DNA of 64,000 bases from Sphaerosporella brunnea. Its lineage: Eukaryota > Ascomycota > Pezizomycetes > Pezizales > Pyronemataceae. Every line of letters starts with the position of its first letter. The first letter of the stretch is position 1. The stretch is from assembly GCA_008704415.1 (NCBI GenBank), contig VXIS01000167.1:1-64000 (forward strand). Reading direction: 5' to 3'. Shown piece by piece: positions 20,372-31,858 of the stretch. The position numbers were made by a program, and so were the translations under genes. Below the pieces are notes generated by a model, which had not been told where the DNA came from, did not search any database, and saw only the letters and a program-made list of their open reading frames with translations.

Positions 20372-21299
20372 CGATTCCGCAGCTATCCAGGACATCCGGA
20401 TACATTAAAAACTTATCTCGCCACTTCATCTCCATCCATCGCACCTTCTGACACGTCAGCAAATCTACATCTCGACTCCAACTACTAAAAACCTCCTACA
20501 AGTTACTATGCCCTTTCCTCTTCCAAACTTGATGTGGCTCCAGTCGTATCACTGTTGTCCACTTTGCCCACTGCCGTATTCTTTGGAAAATTCAAAATGG
20601 CTTCAGTATCACCAAATAGCTCAGCCATAGTTGCGTTTGCTTTCCGGCTCGTTTTTTGGTGGCTTTCTTAACCCTCTACCACAGTATATACTGCTCGGTC
20701 CACAACACCAGTTGGTTAACCCTAATATCTGCAATGAGTGACAAACTGTGATTTTATAATTGTGCCCACGGTTGCTAGATAACATCAAGAAGTGTGCGCA
20801 GGCAGACCCTACAGATTTATTGGCAGAAAGTCTGGAGGCTCTACTCTCAGTAGACGAGGTCCGCGTTAGGCCTCTTCCCAGGACGACAAGCCCCGAAGAC
20901 GTCTCGATCGCGAAGCTTCCAGTCACTATTTGTACCATCATCGCATCACAGTGACCACAGTCCAAAATGAACATGGATGCAGGCTGCGAGTCACAAATTG
21001 TGCCACGTCTTTCACCTGTTCAGTCGTTCTGGCCATGGTGGTCCTCGAAAGGCCTAGCGATACCCACTACGAACTTCCAAGCTAATCGCCGCCGATGCGG
21101 CTCTTGCGAAAACATCTGAGCATTCTGGACATGCCGAAAAGTTCCTTCGGATCCCCGGAAGAGATAAAAGCTGTGTCCTTCGATGGACAAACAGATCCAC
21201 TCTTGGGTTTCCTCTTGTATGTCCCTCAGAAAGCCTGAAGGCTTTCGGCGCTGATATCACCTTGTGCAGATCTCCCGTCACTTGATAAGGGGGTGGACA
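20372..21299. other. Interior of the inverted repeat, no gene seen
   Basis: Short frames only: 20760-20954 on +, and 20621-20974 and 21054-21281 on -. None has a recognised domain. Confidence 0.5.
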
Positions 21300-21367
21300 G
21301 GATAAGGGAGGGGTCTGTCATGATGTTTCGCGGTCGCATACAAAACAATAAACTTGATTACAAACAA
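21300..21367 (-). repeat. Right arm of the separated inverted repeat
   Basis: Reverse complement of the arm at 20281-20371: the reverse strand reads TTTGTTTGTAATCAAGTTTA then GCGACCGCGAAACATCATGA. It lies about 165 bp upstream of the PI31-like start codon, so it could be part of that promoter. Confidence 0.75.
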
Positions 21368-21533
21368 ATCTCCAGTCACGTGATAAATCGGGAAACGGCG
21401 GCTAGGCTAGGCGGAGCTGCCTATGACGTGCCGCCTTCTGCCTTAGTTGTCACACCCCACATACATAGCACCTCATCTCAACCCACTCCTTCCATCTCGT
21501 CGATTACGAGCTGGAAACCGCCATCGACCAGTC

Positions 21534-22792
21534 ATGTCAGAAATTCCCCTCAGCCCGCCTAACGTCTTGCGTTTGGTGAACGCAAGTCTTCCAAAAGGCG
21601 AGAACGACCAACCACAGCTGAAGCACCCTCAAGATGCTCTGGCAGCTTTCGTCCACGCTTGCATGCTCTCAGCCGGGTTCCGACTGATTGGACTTAGCGA
21701 GGACGACAGAATAGGCATTTCTCCCTCCGTTTCATGACTCTTAAACACAAGCGCTGACACAAACCTTAGAAAATCCTTCCGATGAATCGGATCCCAAGCC
21801 TCTTCCCGAAAACTGGAGTTCGACAAATGGCAGCTACGGGTTCAGATACTCACATCCCCAGTCGTCTATGCAGTACCTCATAAAGGTCCAACGCCTCGGT
21901 GGAAAAACAGTCATCATGGGTCTTGGATTGGGGGACGACAAAACCGCCAGCTTTGAGATCGACACCAAGGATTTCACGAGCGCGAATTTTTTCCCATACA
22001 GCGGTGACGTAGAAGGGCAGAAGAAGCTCGAGGATGCGTTCATCTCCGAGAGCAGGATGAAAGATCTTGCGAGTTTGATCAAAATCAACATTCTCCAGAA
22101 ACTCATACCGGGGCTGCACAAGCCTGGTTATGAGGAAGAGAGGGGGGGAGAGATTCAGCAGCGAGAGCAACCGCGCCAACAGCCACGTCCGGATGCAGGG
22201 CATGAGCCCGAACCTATGGTACCGAGGCCTTACGGTGGTCCGTATGGCAATTTCCCCAGAGGCCCACCACCCATCCCGGCTGGTGGCGAGCCGATGCCTG
22301 GTTTCGATGACGAGTACGAGATTCTTCAGGGGCCCCGTGGAGGCTATCCGTACCCACCAGGAGGTAGAAACCCACTGAGTATCGGTGCGGACGATCTTAA
22401 CCCTCCCGGACTGGGTCCGAACCCCCCATTGAGGGGTCCATTTTTCGGCGAAGGCGGCGGGATGAGTGGAAATGGTGGGATGGGCCCAATGGGTGGGATG
22501 CACCCAACACCCGAACATCCTATGTTCGGGGGCAGAGGTAACGGGAGGATTCCTGATCCAAGGTACGGCCAATTTACATCCCTTCCACCCGAGTGCGTGC
22601 TGAATAATGCGGTGTGACAGAGCCCCTCCTGGTGCGCGTTATGATCCGGTTGGGCCCGGCGATGAGCCAATGGGCGGATTGAGGGGACCAAGAGGACCAG
22701 GCGGCCCTGGTGGATTCGGAGGGCCGACTGGATTTAGTGGTGGTGCACCCCACAACCCGTTCTCACAATTTGGCAGTGGGGACTTCATGTAA
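21534..22792 (+). CDS. PI31-type proteasome regulator (Fub1-like)
   Basis: PI31/Fub1 proteins bind the 20S proteasome through a long, disordered Pro/Gly-rich C-terminus and an N-terminal FP domain. The model has exons 21534-21714, 21770-22562 and 22621-22792 (381 aa). The N-terminal domain covers HPQDALAAFVHACMLSAGF and continues through YLIKVQRLGGKTVIMGLGLG and FTSANFFPYSG. The C-terminal half is Pro/Gly-rich with GFDDEYEILQGPRGGYPYPP and the family motif DDLNPPGLGPNPPLRGPFF. The last exon is nearly all Gly, Pro and Arg and ends GSGDFM. The first intron has to start with GC rather than GT (21715-21769) to keep the frame, so its edges are less certain. It acts in cytosol and nucleus by family knowledge. 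Confidence 0.85.
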
Positions 22793-22990
22793 TGGGTGGA
22801 CGGCGTGGCCAAGGGCGATTGCCTTAGTGCTGAGAATGCGACGGTTACGAAACTGGCCCCCAAAGTCGCAAAATTGATGGCAAATTGGCAAATCTACGAC
22901 ATATCTGTTTGCATGAAATTAACAATCTGTAATACTCGTTCATCTCAGAAGTAAACTTGCCATGTGATTACGACACTTTTGAAATTTAAG

Positions 22991-23463
22991 GTGCGTTTGG
23001 TGGGCCGATGGGTTGCTGTAGAACAAGCGATATTGCGCGACCTCGCGAGTTGTTTAAGATTCGACCTACTCGGCTTGTTTGGCAGCCTACCTATTGTAGT
23101 TTTAATACCATGTTTTTGAGGTTGATCTTGCGAGGTTGTGAGGCTCTACCCTCATCCTGTCGCCAGCAGCCACCATCCTGTCTCCATCAACCCCCGCCAT
23201 TGGCAGCTCGCCACCATCAAGAATCCCACCACCAGCCAGCCATACCCGTGGCGTGTGGTTTCCCATGAGGTTTTCTTAAGCCTTTTGACCTGCTATTACC
23301 TCAGAAATTAAGGTACGAATCAGCGTCCTGGTCTGTTCTTAGCCTCAGTCTGCCTGGGTCTTTATGGTGTTTTACTGGCAACTTCGCCGGCGGGTACCTA
23401 TGAAATGTGGTGGTGGTGGTAATGCACGTGCTGGCGACAGAAAACCCAATTTCTACCAAACGC
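22991..23463 (+). repeat. Dispersed TIR-like repeat, copy 1
   Basis: About 470 bp beginning GTGCGTTTGGTGGG and ending ACCAAACGC, so the ends are short inverted repeats. Most of it matches, in reverse complement, the sequence at 48704-49304. Shared blocks include GAGTAGGTCGAATCT-like, GGCGGGGGTTGATGG-like and TTTTACTGGCAA...CGCCGGCGGGTAC. It is probably a non-autonomous DNA transposon. No target duplication is evident. Confidence 0.7.
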
Positions 23464-24597
23464 TTTTGCGAGTACCTAAGAACTTTAGATGTTAGGGCGG
23501 TTAAGATCTCCTTGCGGTGTAGTTAAGGTTGTTGGGCCATGTGGCCACTAATAAATAGCATCGCCGGCACGGGGGGAAGCGGGCGAATATCCGGTGATCC
23601 AGACTGCATATATGAACGCCAAGAACGAGAACCCATGAGATTATCCAGCTTGACTGCTGTTCCCCGTGGGGCCATCTGGTAGAGTAGGCGGTGTTGCATG
23701 ATCACCATCAGATATGGGGGCTTTTGGCGGGGAAGACTCCTAGCATGGATACGGAGTATTGCTGAGCTTCCAATCATCAATTGACAGTTTAGCTCTGCCA
23801 GGCACAGCCGGCCCGAATTCCACCTTGGCATCTCGGGCCACCACCGTGCACACTTTATCTGCGTATGTACCGAAGACTTAGGCGTTTGTGGTGACCATCG
23901 AATTTTGACCAGTAGATACAGTCATGCAGTGGAGACCCGGATGACTAGGTATACAGGCTCAGAATTACCTGTGATTAATGTGCCAACTTCCGCTTGAATC
24001 GCTTCAAACGGTCGACCGGCAGTGCTGGGAAAAAGGGAACCAAAGGTCGAAACCAGGTAACAACGACTCTGCCTACATTGAGTTGGTCCAGGTCCTTGGA
24101 ATGACCCCGACAGTCCCGTTCCAGCGGCAGAAAAAGTCCGGAGCCCGGACCGCAAATGACGATGTCCAGGACCATCTGTGGAGAGCGCGGGGAAGCGGGA
24201 GAAACAGTATTAACTCCTTGCCTATGTAGTCCGGATAAACAATATGCAAGGCCACAGAGCTTAATGCCTAGAGCTGACGAGCACTACATTCTCGACGGCC
24301 TAATGTGGAAACCGTCAACCAACCTCAGAGCTGGATCCATGGCAATGCGGGGTAGGTTTGGATATTGGGTTGCAGCCGGAAGGAGACGCGAATAGAGTAT
24401 TGTTAGACCAGGATTTACAAGCGAAGATGTGCTCAATTATGAGTGTCAATCAATCTGGCTAACCGGCGGAGGTGGTTCTCCAGAATGATCACATACAGGT
24501 CTCATCACACGAGACGTCCCTTGTTCTCACACAGCGGCGACCGGTACCTCATTTATCGTTGCCGGCCTTATGCGCCGTGCGCGTGAGCTTCAGCAAT
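23464..24597. other. Intergenic upstream of the sugar transporter
   Basis: Open frames on both strands (for example 23523-23831 on -) lack any domain or coding bias. Nothing convincing seen. Confidence 0.6.
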
Positions 24598-24606
24598 GAT
24601 ATAAAT
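24598..24606 (+). promoter_or_regulatory. TATA box of the MFS transporter gene
   Basis: TGATATAAATC lies about 45 bp upstream of the transporter start codon, which makes a TATA box plausible but gives a very short leader. Confidence 0.4.
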
Positions 24607-24649
24607 CCAGCCTGAACCCAGCTTTTTGGGACCTCGACCGTCAGCTACC

Positions 24650-26661
24650 ATGGCCAGTAAAGCGATCCCTGTTCCGGCCGTTGCCTCTCCCGCCGTTTCG
24701 AACCCGTTGATCACCGAGCTTGCCCAGAAGGATACTCGAAGATGGTACCAGAAGCCCAATCTGAGGGCACTCTACTTGCTCATGCTCCCCGGTTGCTTGG
24801 GCGTCGAATATACCTCCGGTTTCGACTCGTCGATGATGAACGGCATACAAACAATCTCCTATTGGGAGGATTATTTTAAAACTCCGTCCGGTGCTCGTCT
24901 TGGAATCTTGACGGCCTCCTACTCCCTGGGTTCGCTCGTGGCACTTCCGCTCGTGCCAACGATCAATGAACGATGGGGGCGCAAGATGGCTATCTATGTG
25001 GGCTCGGTGCTCATGATCATCGGCGCTGTACTACAGGGGGCTAGTCAAAATTGCATGTTCTCCAATATACCTCCATAACAGAGCAGTTTGCTGATATGAA
25101 GTAGACACCATGTTCGTGATTTCCCGAATCATCCTGGGCTATGGAATCCCCTTCGCTATTGTTGGCGCATCTTCACTCATCGGAGAGCTTGCACATCCTC
25201 GAGAACGGCCCATCATGACGTCTCTGTTCAATGTATCTTGGTTTGTCGGAGCAATCGTGGCGGCGGGTATAAACTTGGGAACCTACGATATCAACTCCAA
25301 CTGGTCGTGGCGCATTCCCAGCTATCTCCAGTAAGCCTTGGGAAAGCCCACTTTTTGGAAAATTCGTTGAATAGATGTTTTTTCCAGGTTTGTTCCGAGT
25401 ATCACACAGGTTCTTGCCTTGTGGTGAGCACCCAATAACTACTTGTAAGCAGTTTTGCAAGCAGTGCAGTAGCTGACCATGAGATCAGGGCAATTCCAGA
25501 ATCGCCTCGTTTCCTAGTCTCAAAGGACAAGTATGAAGAAGCTAGAGCAATCTTGGTGAAGTACCATGCCGAGGGCGATGAAAACAGTGAGCTTGTCGCA
25601 GCGGAGATGGCCCAGATCCAAGCAACCATCGAAATCGAACTCGAGGGCAAAAAGATGGGTTGGAGACAATACTTCACCACAGCCGCCAACAGAAAGCGAG
25701 CGGTACTCGCGTTGTGTATTGGAGTGTTTGCGCAATGGTCCGGCAACAATCCGCTGTCCTTCTATCTCAAGAAGATCCTCGACCAGGTCGGAATCAAAAA
25801 TCGCCGGGAGCAGAATATTGTCAACCTGGGTATGACATGCTGGCAACTTGTCAGTGGAACTGTTGCAGCCCTCATTGTGAGGCGATTTAGGAGGAGAAGC
25901 ACATTCATGAGCTCAATAACCGGAATGTTTTTTGTGTACATCGCACTTACGGTATGCATCTTTGCAGTGGACCTCCCGTGACAGTTTCTGAACTTTTTTT
26001 CACAGGTTTCTTCTTCACAATATGCTTTACACGGAAAAAAGGGCTCTGGAATCGCAACAGTCACTGCGATTTTTTGCTACACCCCTTTCTATAACTTGGC
26101 CTTCAGTGTGTTTCCCCTCTCCATACTGCTTGAGAGTTATCCGAACTACGGCAATTCGGTCTCCCGGCCGATCTTCCCCAGGATACTCCTTGAACGGAGA
26201 TCTATTATCTCATGTACTGACTGGTGCTATTAGACGCCTTGACCTATACCTACATTGTGGAAATCTTCCCATTCACCATCCGGGCGAAGGGACTGACCAT
26301 GCAACAATTCTGGGGCCGCGCGGCAACCTTTATCAACACCTTCGTTAACCCCATCGGATTGGATAACATCGGCTGGCGGTATTACATTTGGTACTGCGTC
26401 TGGCTGGTATGCGAAGGTATCATCATCTGGTGGATCTACCCGGAGACTTCGAACCGGACTTTGGAGGAGTTGGCATTCCGTACGTTCCCTACCCAGCGTT
26501 ACTTTCTGGGTTTTTGTTTCTGTACTGATGAGAACATAGTCTTTGAGGGTCAGGATGCGCAAGACGAGGCTAACGCCAGGGTGGGCAAGGGGCTGGCGCA
26601 GCACCACGAACATGTTGTGCTCTCAGGAGCCGAAGAAAGGAACATTTCTTCAAAGGTTTAG
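24650..26661 (+). CDS. MFS sugar transporter (hexose/lactose permease type)
   Basis: Seven exons (24650-25052, 25105-25330, 25388-25423, 25489-25951, 26006-26105, 26234-26479, 26540-26661) give 531 aa, the usual size for a 12-TM sugar porter. Signatures in order: GFDSSMMNGIQ in the first helix, NERWGRKMAIYVG (loop 2-3 motif), ISRIILGYGI, then after the sixth helix region IPESPRFLVSKDKYEEAR. The second half carries GVFAQWSGNNPLSFYL and VEIFPFTIRAKGL, and ends near WWIYPETSNRTLEELAF. This is the arrangement of fungal lactose/hexose permease-like carriers in the plasma membrane. Actual substrate cannot be read from sequence. The first intron appears to be GC-AG (25053-25104). The 36-bp third exon is short but is needed for FVPSITQVLALW. 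Confidence 0.9.
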
Positions 26662-27160
26662 GACGTCGGGTGGCATTGTCTGTTACGCGTTTATGAAATA
26701 TCTGGCATAATCAGATGAAAAGAGAGAGAAATTCCGTCAAGGAGTTGTGAAGTATGCAGCCAGCCGGGCCGGCAAAGAAAGTCGTGACTACGGTCTCCCT
26801 ATCAGCGCCTTTTTTTGCCATGAACTTCTGATACAAGGCCCCGCCTCATTGCTGCAACTGGCTGACTAGTTCCATCTAGTATTTTGGTAGATGTATGCTT
26901 TTGATATCACTCGACCCTTTATCTACAAAGACTAATCGGGCTCGCTGTCTACGCAATGCCTCTCACCCACGGTGGCGGCTAAAATGTGGAGCCCTTTTTA
27001 CTCCTGAATTGCGTTATCGTTGATCCGGACCTCAGACATACTTAAGTAACTAGGACAGATGTAAGGAATGCCAGACAAGAAGGGGCCCGTGAAGGTTGCT
27101 CATTTTTTCCTAGAGCAAAGTGCTACAATGCAATGCCAACAGCGTGGGCTACTAGTAATA
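26662..27160. other. Intergenic after the transporter
   Basis: No open frame worth reporting. Probably the transporter 3' UTR and spacer. Confidence 0.6.
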
Positions 27161-27365
27161 CCGTATTGACTCGGATATAAGAGACGCTTCCGTTTTGGTC
27201 CTAGTGCGATTTTCAGGGCGCGCTACGCCGTGAACGCGCTGGCGTCCCTTGGGACGTCCCCACGGTCCACCAATTGTATTTTGGGCTAGTTCTAAAATGG
27301 TTAGTGCCGCCTTTGAAAACGCGCTAGCCAAAACGGAAGTGTCTCTGATATCTGAGTCAATACGG
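27161..27365. mobile_element. MITE with about 50-bp terminal inverted repeats
   Basis: The element starts CCGTATTGACTCGGATATAA and, read on the other strand, its right end starts CCGTATTGACTCAGATATCA. The arms stay alike for about 50 bp (both contain CACTTCCGTTTTGG or GCTTCCGTTTTGG), leaving a centre of about 100 bp. No coding capacity. It resembles non-autonomous Tc1/mariner or pogo-class MITEs in size and shape. A target duplication is not clear. Confidence 0.85.
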
Positions 27366-28904
27366 CCGGAGTTTTGTGCCATAGAGCCGCAGATCACGAC
27401 ACCACAAAAAGTTCGCCAAAACTCAACAAAAAATTAACCCGAAAAATCGGAAAAAAATTCCGGCGAGCGAGGGAGAGTTAGAGCTAAGGTTAGGACCTGA
27501 GTTAGGGCGCGGGTCAGAGTTAGGGGTGGGAGGGCCTAGGATTCGGAGTAATAGTGGTTAATGTGGTCAGTTTGGATTATATTTTATCAATTTTTACCGT
27601 AACAATTGAGAGTAACTTGAACTATTTACAGCACGGCGTGGTGTTTTTTTTTTAATGCTCTCTTTAAGTTTTGGTGCCTGTTTTTGTGTTTCGTTGTTGC
27701 ATTGGAATTTTTTTTTTCAATTTGCGTCTCAGTGGCACTGTAGCACTTTGCTCTTTTTTCCAAGGTACCTGCATAGAGCACCTTAGCTTCGGACCAACAC
27801 GCGCTGTGCCGTTTACTTTTTGCCGCTTGACTAACTGTGCGGCAACTAACGCCCACGCCTGTCGTCCGGGAGAGGCCCATGCAAACTACCGTGACTACTG
27901 AGCTTCAACCAATCATGATGCTTCGGTCAACTGGCCGAGATGGTGATTGCTTCTCGCCCGCCCACACGCCAAAGGGATTCACACGGTTCTCCGAGAACTT
28001 CTCGGGTGGAGCCGTGTGGCGATCTTTCTTCTAAATCTTGCACATGCCTCCTAGGTATCTACATAGCAGCGCTTCTCGGTCCCTCTTCTCTGCCTGGCAC
28101 CCGATATCATCGCCCAAATACATCAAATGTGCTCGGGTGGGCTGGAGCACTAGTCTGGCTCTCTCTCCTTTATGATACCCATCTGGCGGTGGAGAGCCGA
28201 AGGTTGAAGTCTTGGACAGCCCAGTCGAGTGCGGCGCGGCTTGTCATCCGACGGCCATTATTACTCCGATAATCATAGGATGTTTGGCCGGCCTGGTTCT
28301 TTAGGTAGAAGATCGTAGCACGTGAAAAAAAGCTCAACAAACCTCCCCACTCTTCTCACCGAAGCGAGCAGAAGCAACACATGGGCAAACAACCGGCCAG
28401 CTCGAAGTGCCAAGGTGATCGGGTTGTTCCGACGGAAAACCCATGTATGAGCATAACGGCCTTACATGTGCAAGGTAGGCCTGCCTACAATTTCATAGCT
28501 AAGTAGGGTTCTGTCGCGCAGAGCGGGGTTCTGTGAGCAAAATGTGAAAAAAAAAAAAAAAAGGTGAAACGCCGCAACTCTTACTGACATGCACAGCAGT
28601 GTCATTATCGTATACATACAGAAAATAATACATTACTCGTAGCTATCGCTTCCAATTACCCCACATCCCAAAATTCCCAACCATGGCTATCCTGATAACT
28701 CCTTATGATTAATCCCACCCAAGAAAACAAATAACTCCTCGCTATCGATTGAAATATCCCTGAGATAAAAAAACAAAAAGAAGAATTGAATGGGTATCAT
28801 TTGAACGAGTGAAAGAATGTCGATGTCAGAAGGTTGAGTTAGGTCTCTCTTCTTCGCGGAGGAGCCAGCGATTCAGCGATGATGAGAAGACTGGAACCGA
28901 GGGC
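27366..28904. other. Intergenic, no supported gene
   Basis: Contains degenerate GTTAGG-like repeats (27476-27530), T and A runs, and small frames (27671-27901, 27940-28272) without domains. An A run of about 18 lies near 28545-28562. Confidence 0.6.
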
Positions 28905-30174
28905 TCAATCCTTGGCATGATATAGCATCCGCATCTGCCAGCTATTGTTCCGTAGCGAGTCCTCGTCGTCGTCGCGGCGGTCTACACGTTCCCTTACTGG
29001 CGCGTCACCAGGCATTGTGGACGGATTGTCGAGCATCCGAGACTTGAAACCAGCGTGAGGCACTACAAAGGGCGGTCGTGTTGGCATTGCTGTAACTTTG
29101 TTTCTTTCCTTTCCGGAGAATCCGGTAGCGGGTGGTAATTCGAACGGACCGAGGGGCTTTTCGACAGCGATTTTCCGAATAAGTTTAGCCATAGAGAGCT
29201 CAATTCGGAGCTTCACGATGAAGGCGACTGGATGGAACTGGGTGTACACGAGTGGGTTCTTGAAGCTCATCGCTCCAAGGATCAAGAGCTGCAGTCACCG
29301 TAAGCCATAACCCAGCGGAAAACCTTCAGGTACTTTGCACTTACATCCATGGCCAACGAGATGAAGATAATTCGAATGTTGAAGGTCACCAACTCGTCGT
29401 ACTTGACAATTCCCTGTTTGACAAGCCGTTCTTTGACCGTGCGAATAAAAATCCAGTTCAGGGTCATATCGATTGCCAGGTATATGATTTTCGTCATTCG
29501 GTCCCAGACCTTATTGATGTGTTCATAGCTGCAGCCTGTCAGTGCCCAGCCCAAGATCGGGAGCAAATAATTGCATACGTTTTTGACACCTCGAGTTGTG
29601 CCGGTATCCAGATGCAGAATACCGATATGTTGAGGCATGTGATAGCAAAAGCCGCCCCCCATTTCAACTTTCTGTTGAAGCTCGGATCAGAGGTGATGAG
29701 AGAAATCCGGTTGACGATAATCTGCGATTGTCAACTGATTTCCATTCAAAGCTAAAGTAAGTAAGCTACTCACTTGAATAACGAAGTGCAGTTTGAGTGA
29801 CCAAAGTATCACTATAGTTCGGGTTCCCTTAGTAACCTAGCTAGTACATGATATTGGGGCTATGAAACTTACGCAACCATATCAAGAACGTAAGGCTAAG
29901 CACGTTAGTTTTGCATCAACTGCGCCAGTGACAAGTGCTCTCACCTCACTTCGTAAAATCCGGAAAACAGGAGATAAACAATAAGTCCGATCACCATACA
30001 CATGAGAATCTCTCCCCACACAAGCCAGATATATGTCGACCGTAGTGGATCTCTGGCGCGAGTCGTCTGTTTGATGGCCTCCCATGTTGTCAAAACTCCA
30101 AAGCCGATTGTGAAGCCCCAGGCCAGCGACGAGACGGCGAGATCTGAATGCGATAGTTTGTCGTCGTAACCCAT
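28905..30174 (-). CDS. Seven-TM fungal integral membrane protein, function unknown
   Basis: Six exons on the minus strand (29945-30174, 29873-29895, 29774-29811, 29579-29721, 29345-29528, 28905-29288) give 333 aa. The exons of 23 and 38 nt are needed to build the third helix. Helices in order: SSLAWGFTIGFGVLTTW; YIWLVWGEILMCMVIGLIVY; LTFLIWLLILWSLKLHFVIQ; AFAITCLNISVFCIWIPAQL; IIYLAIDMTLNWIFIRTV; NIRIIFISLAMDLLILGAM; YTQFHPVAFIVKLRIEL. The motif PLRSTYIWLVWGE and the IPAQLEVSK...YEHINKVWDR block are those of a widespread fungal membrane-protein family of unknown role. The C-terminal tail is hydrophilic and Arg/Asp-rich. A receptor-like fold is possible from topology only. Confidence 0.85.
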
Positions 30175-31858
30175 TGTTTATTTGCTGATTCGTGAAACGA
30201 TTTCGGCCGCGATGAATGTGGATGGAAGCACGAGGTTGAAAGGCCTGAGAGAGCGGCTGGACTGGGAACTGATATTTGAAGGGCCAAACAAGCGGCAGAT
30301 GCTTGTACAATTGCAGCTACAGTGCACGAGCTAGCTTTCTTGCCTGCCTACATGCGGCAGGGGCCACCCAAGGGTCCGACGTCTCATTTTTCACCCTCTT
30401 ACCTAAAACACCCCATCAGCTCGGTGCCTATCCACGGCTTTGATGGGGTGGGGTGTATGCAGTATCCTCGTAGTCTCTTAGAATTCTGATATGCAGTGGA
30501 GGGGATCGGCATGTTTAGGGTCTGGCACGTGTTTGACAGGCATCCATGAACGGCTGTCTCGCTTAATTGGGGGGAAGCAACCGGCCTGTGCCCTCATGAG
30601 GATCATCTCTTTCCGCCCATAGTGGAACATGGGATTTCCTTAGAAGTTTCAGGTTGGCGTTGCAGGAAGTGTGTGGACACTCGTTGGTTACTTCGCTGTG
30701 ACGCTTGTAGAATCTGGAAAGTCGCTAGAAGACGAGATCAGTATGTTACGTATGCATGTGGATTTTCGGCGATTCTCCAGTTTTCTCCACTCGAAGCAGC
30801 AATACTCGGGGCCAGCAGTTAGAACCAAAAATGCAACTGCAGTAACTGGCAGAAACTTACTCGGAGGAGAACTGCTTGAGCTGCATTTTTTGGTTATGAA
30901 TGCCTGCCCTGAGTAATACATATGAAAAATTTCTCTTGCAGCTTGGTTCGCCCCTCCAGGGTTGAAGCCCTTAAAATCCGGTGGGGACTTGAGATAGCTC
31001 ACCGACTAAATAGGGAGGCGTCTCGGTACCAAAAGGCATCTTTGATGCTTTGGCGAGGGTTGGCAAAAGCAGCACATCGAGTAAAGTCTGTGAGGCAGCA
31101 CAACGGTCAAAGCTGGGGAATCCCAACCACCGGTTGAACACCCGAGCTGCTGGCTGTATTCTACCCCGCATGGTACCGGCAAGCCCCTTGACAAAGAAAG
31201 GCAAAACACTCCCCTCAATGTAGTTGATTGAGGAAGGATGTCGAAGAGCAATTGTAGTTAGTTACATGCTGCATATGCACTGGGTAAAAGCAGGTCTGCC
31301 TGAATGGAAGTGCATCTATTAAGTCCATTAGGGACAAAAAGTGTACTACCGTGCTGAGAGTGCCTCGCGACGGAGTTTACCGTTTAAAAACTTCTGGCAA
31401 GCATTTTTTGGAGATCGCAAAGCCTTAACTGACTGTATACATACTCAGAGGGGGTGACGAAGGTTGGGCAAGGAGTGAGACTCGCTTATCGCTTATCGCG
31501 GTTGCGCCGCTACACGGCACGTGGCTTGCTCAGCAACACCTACGCAAAGCCGCAACTTACCGAGAGTGCATAGAAAGCGGCGATGCCCCCAGTATGTATC
31601 ACCTTTGAAACAGTGAAGTTGTTTGAAGTGATGCTACTAAGTAGCGCTAGGTATTGACTTGTTGCGCATGACTCCGGTGTCAAACTGAAAGCGGTGTCAC
31701 TCCGGGATTTTTCCCGGCATAGTTATGGTGGCTCTACTTCTTTGGCCTTCGCAGCAGGCTGCTTTCAAATCAATTCTATGACACACTACTGCCATGAACA
31801 AGTCTCACAGTCCGCTCCGAGTCTACCACATCGGTGCCGACATTTGATGTGAGCTCTA
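30175..31858. other. Intergenic, no supported gene
   Basis: Frames at 30622-30916 (+) and 30688-31002 (-) overlap and show no domain. Nothing else was seen. Confidence 0.55.

Noticed and set aside
27476..27530. Interstitial telomere repeat
   Set aside because: GTTAG-like units are irregular and mixed with other sequence; too degenerate to call.
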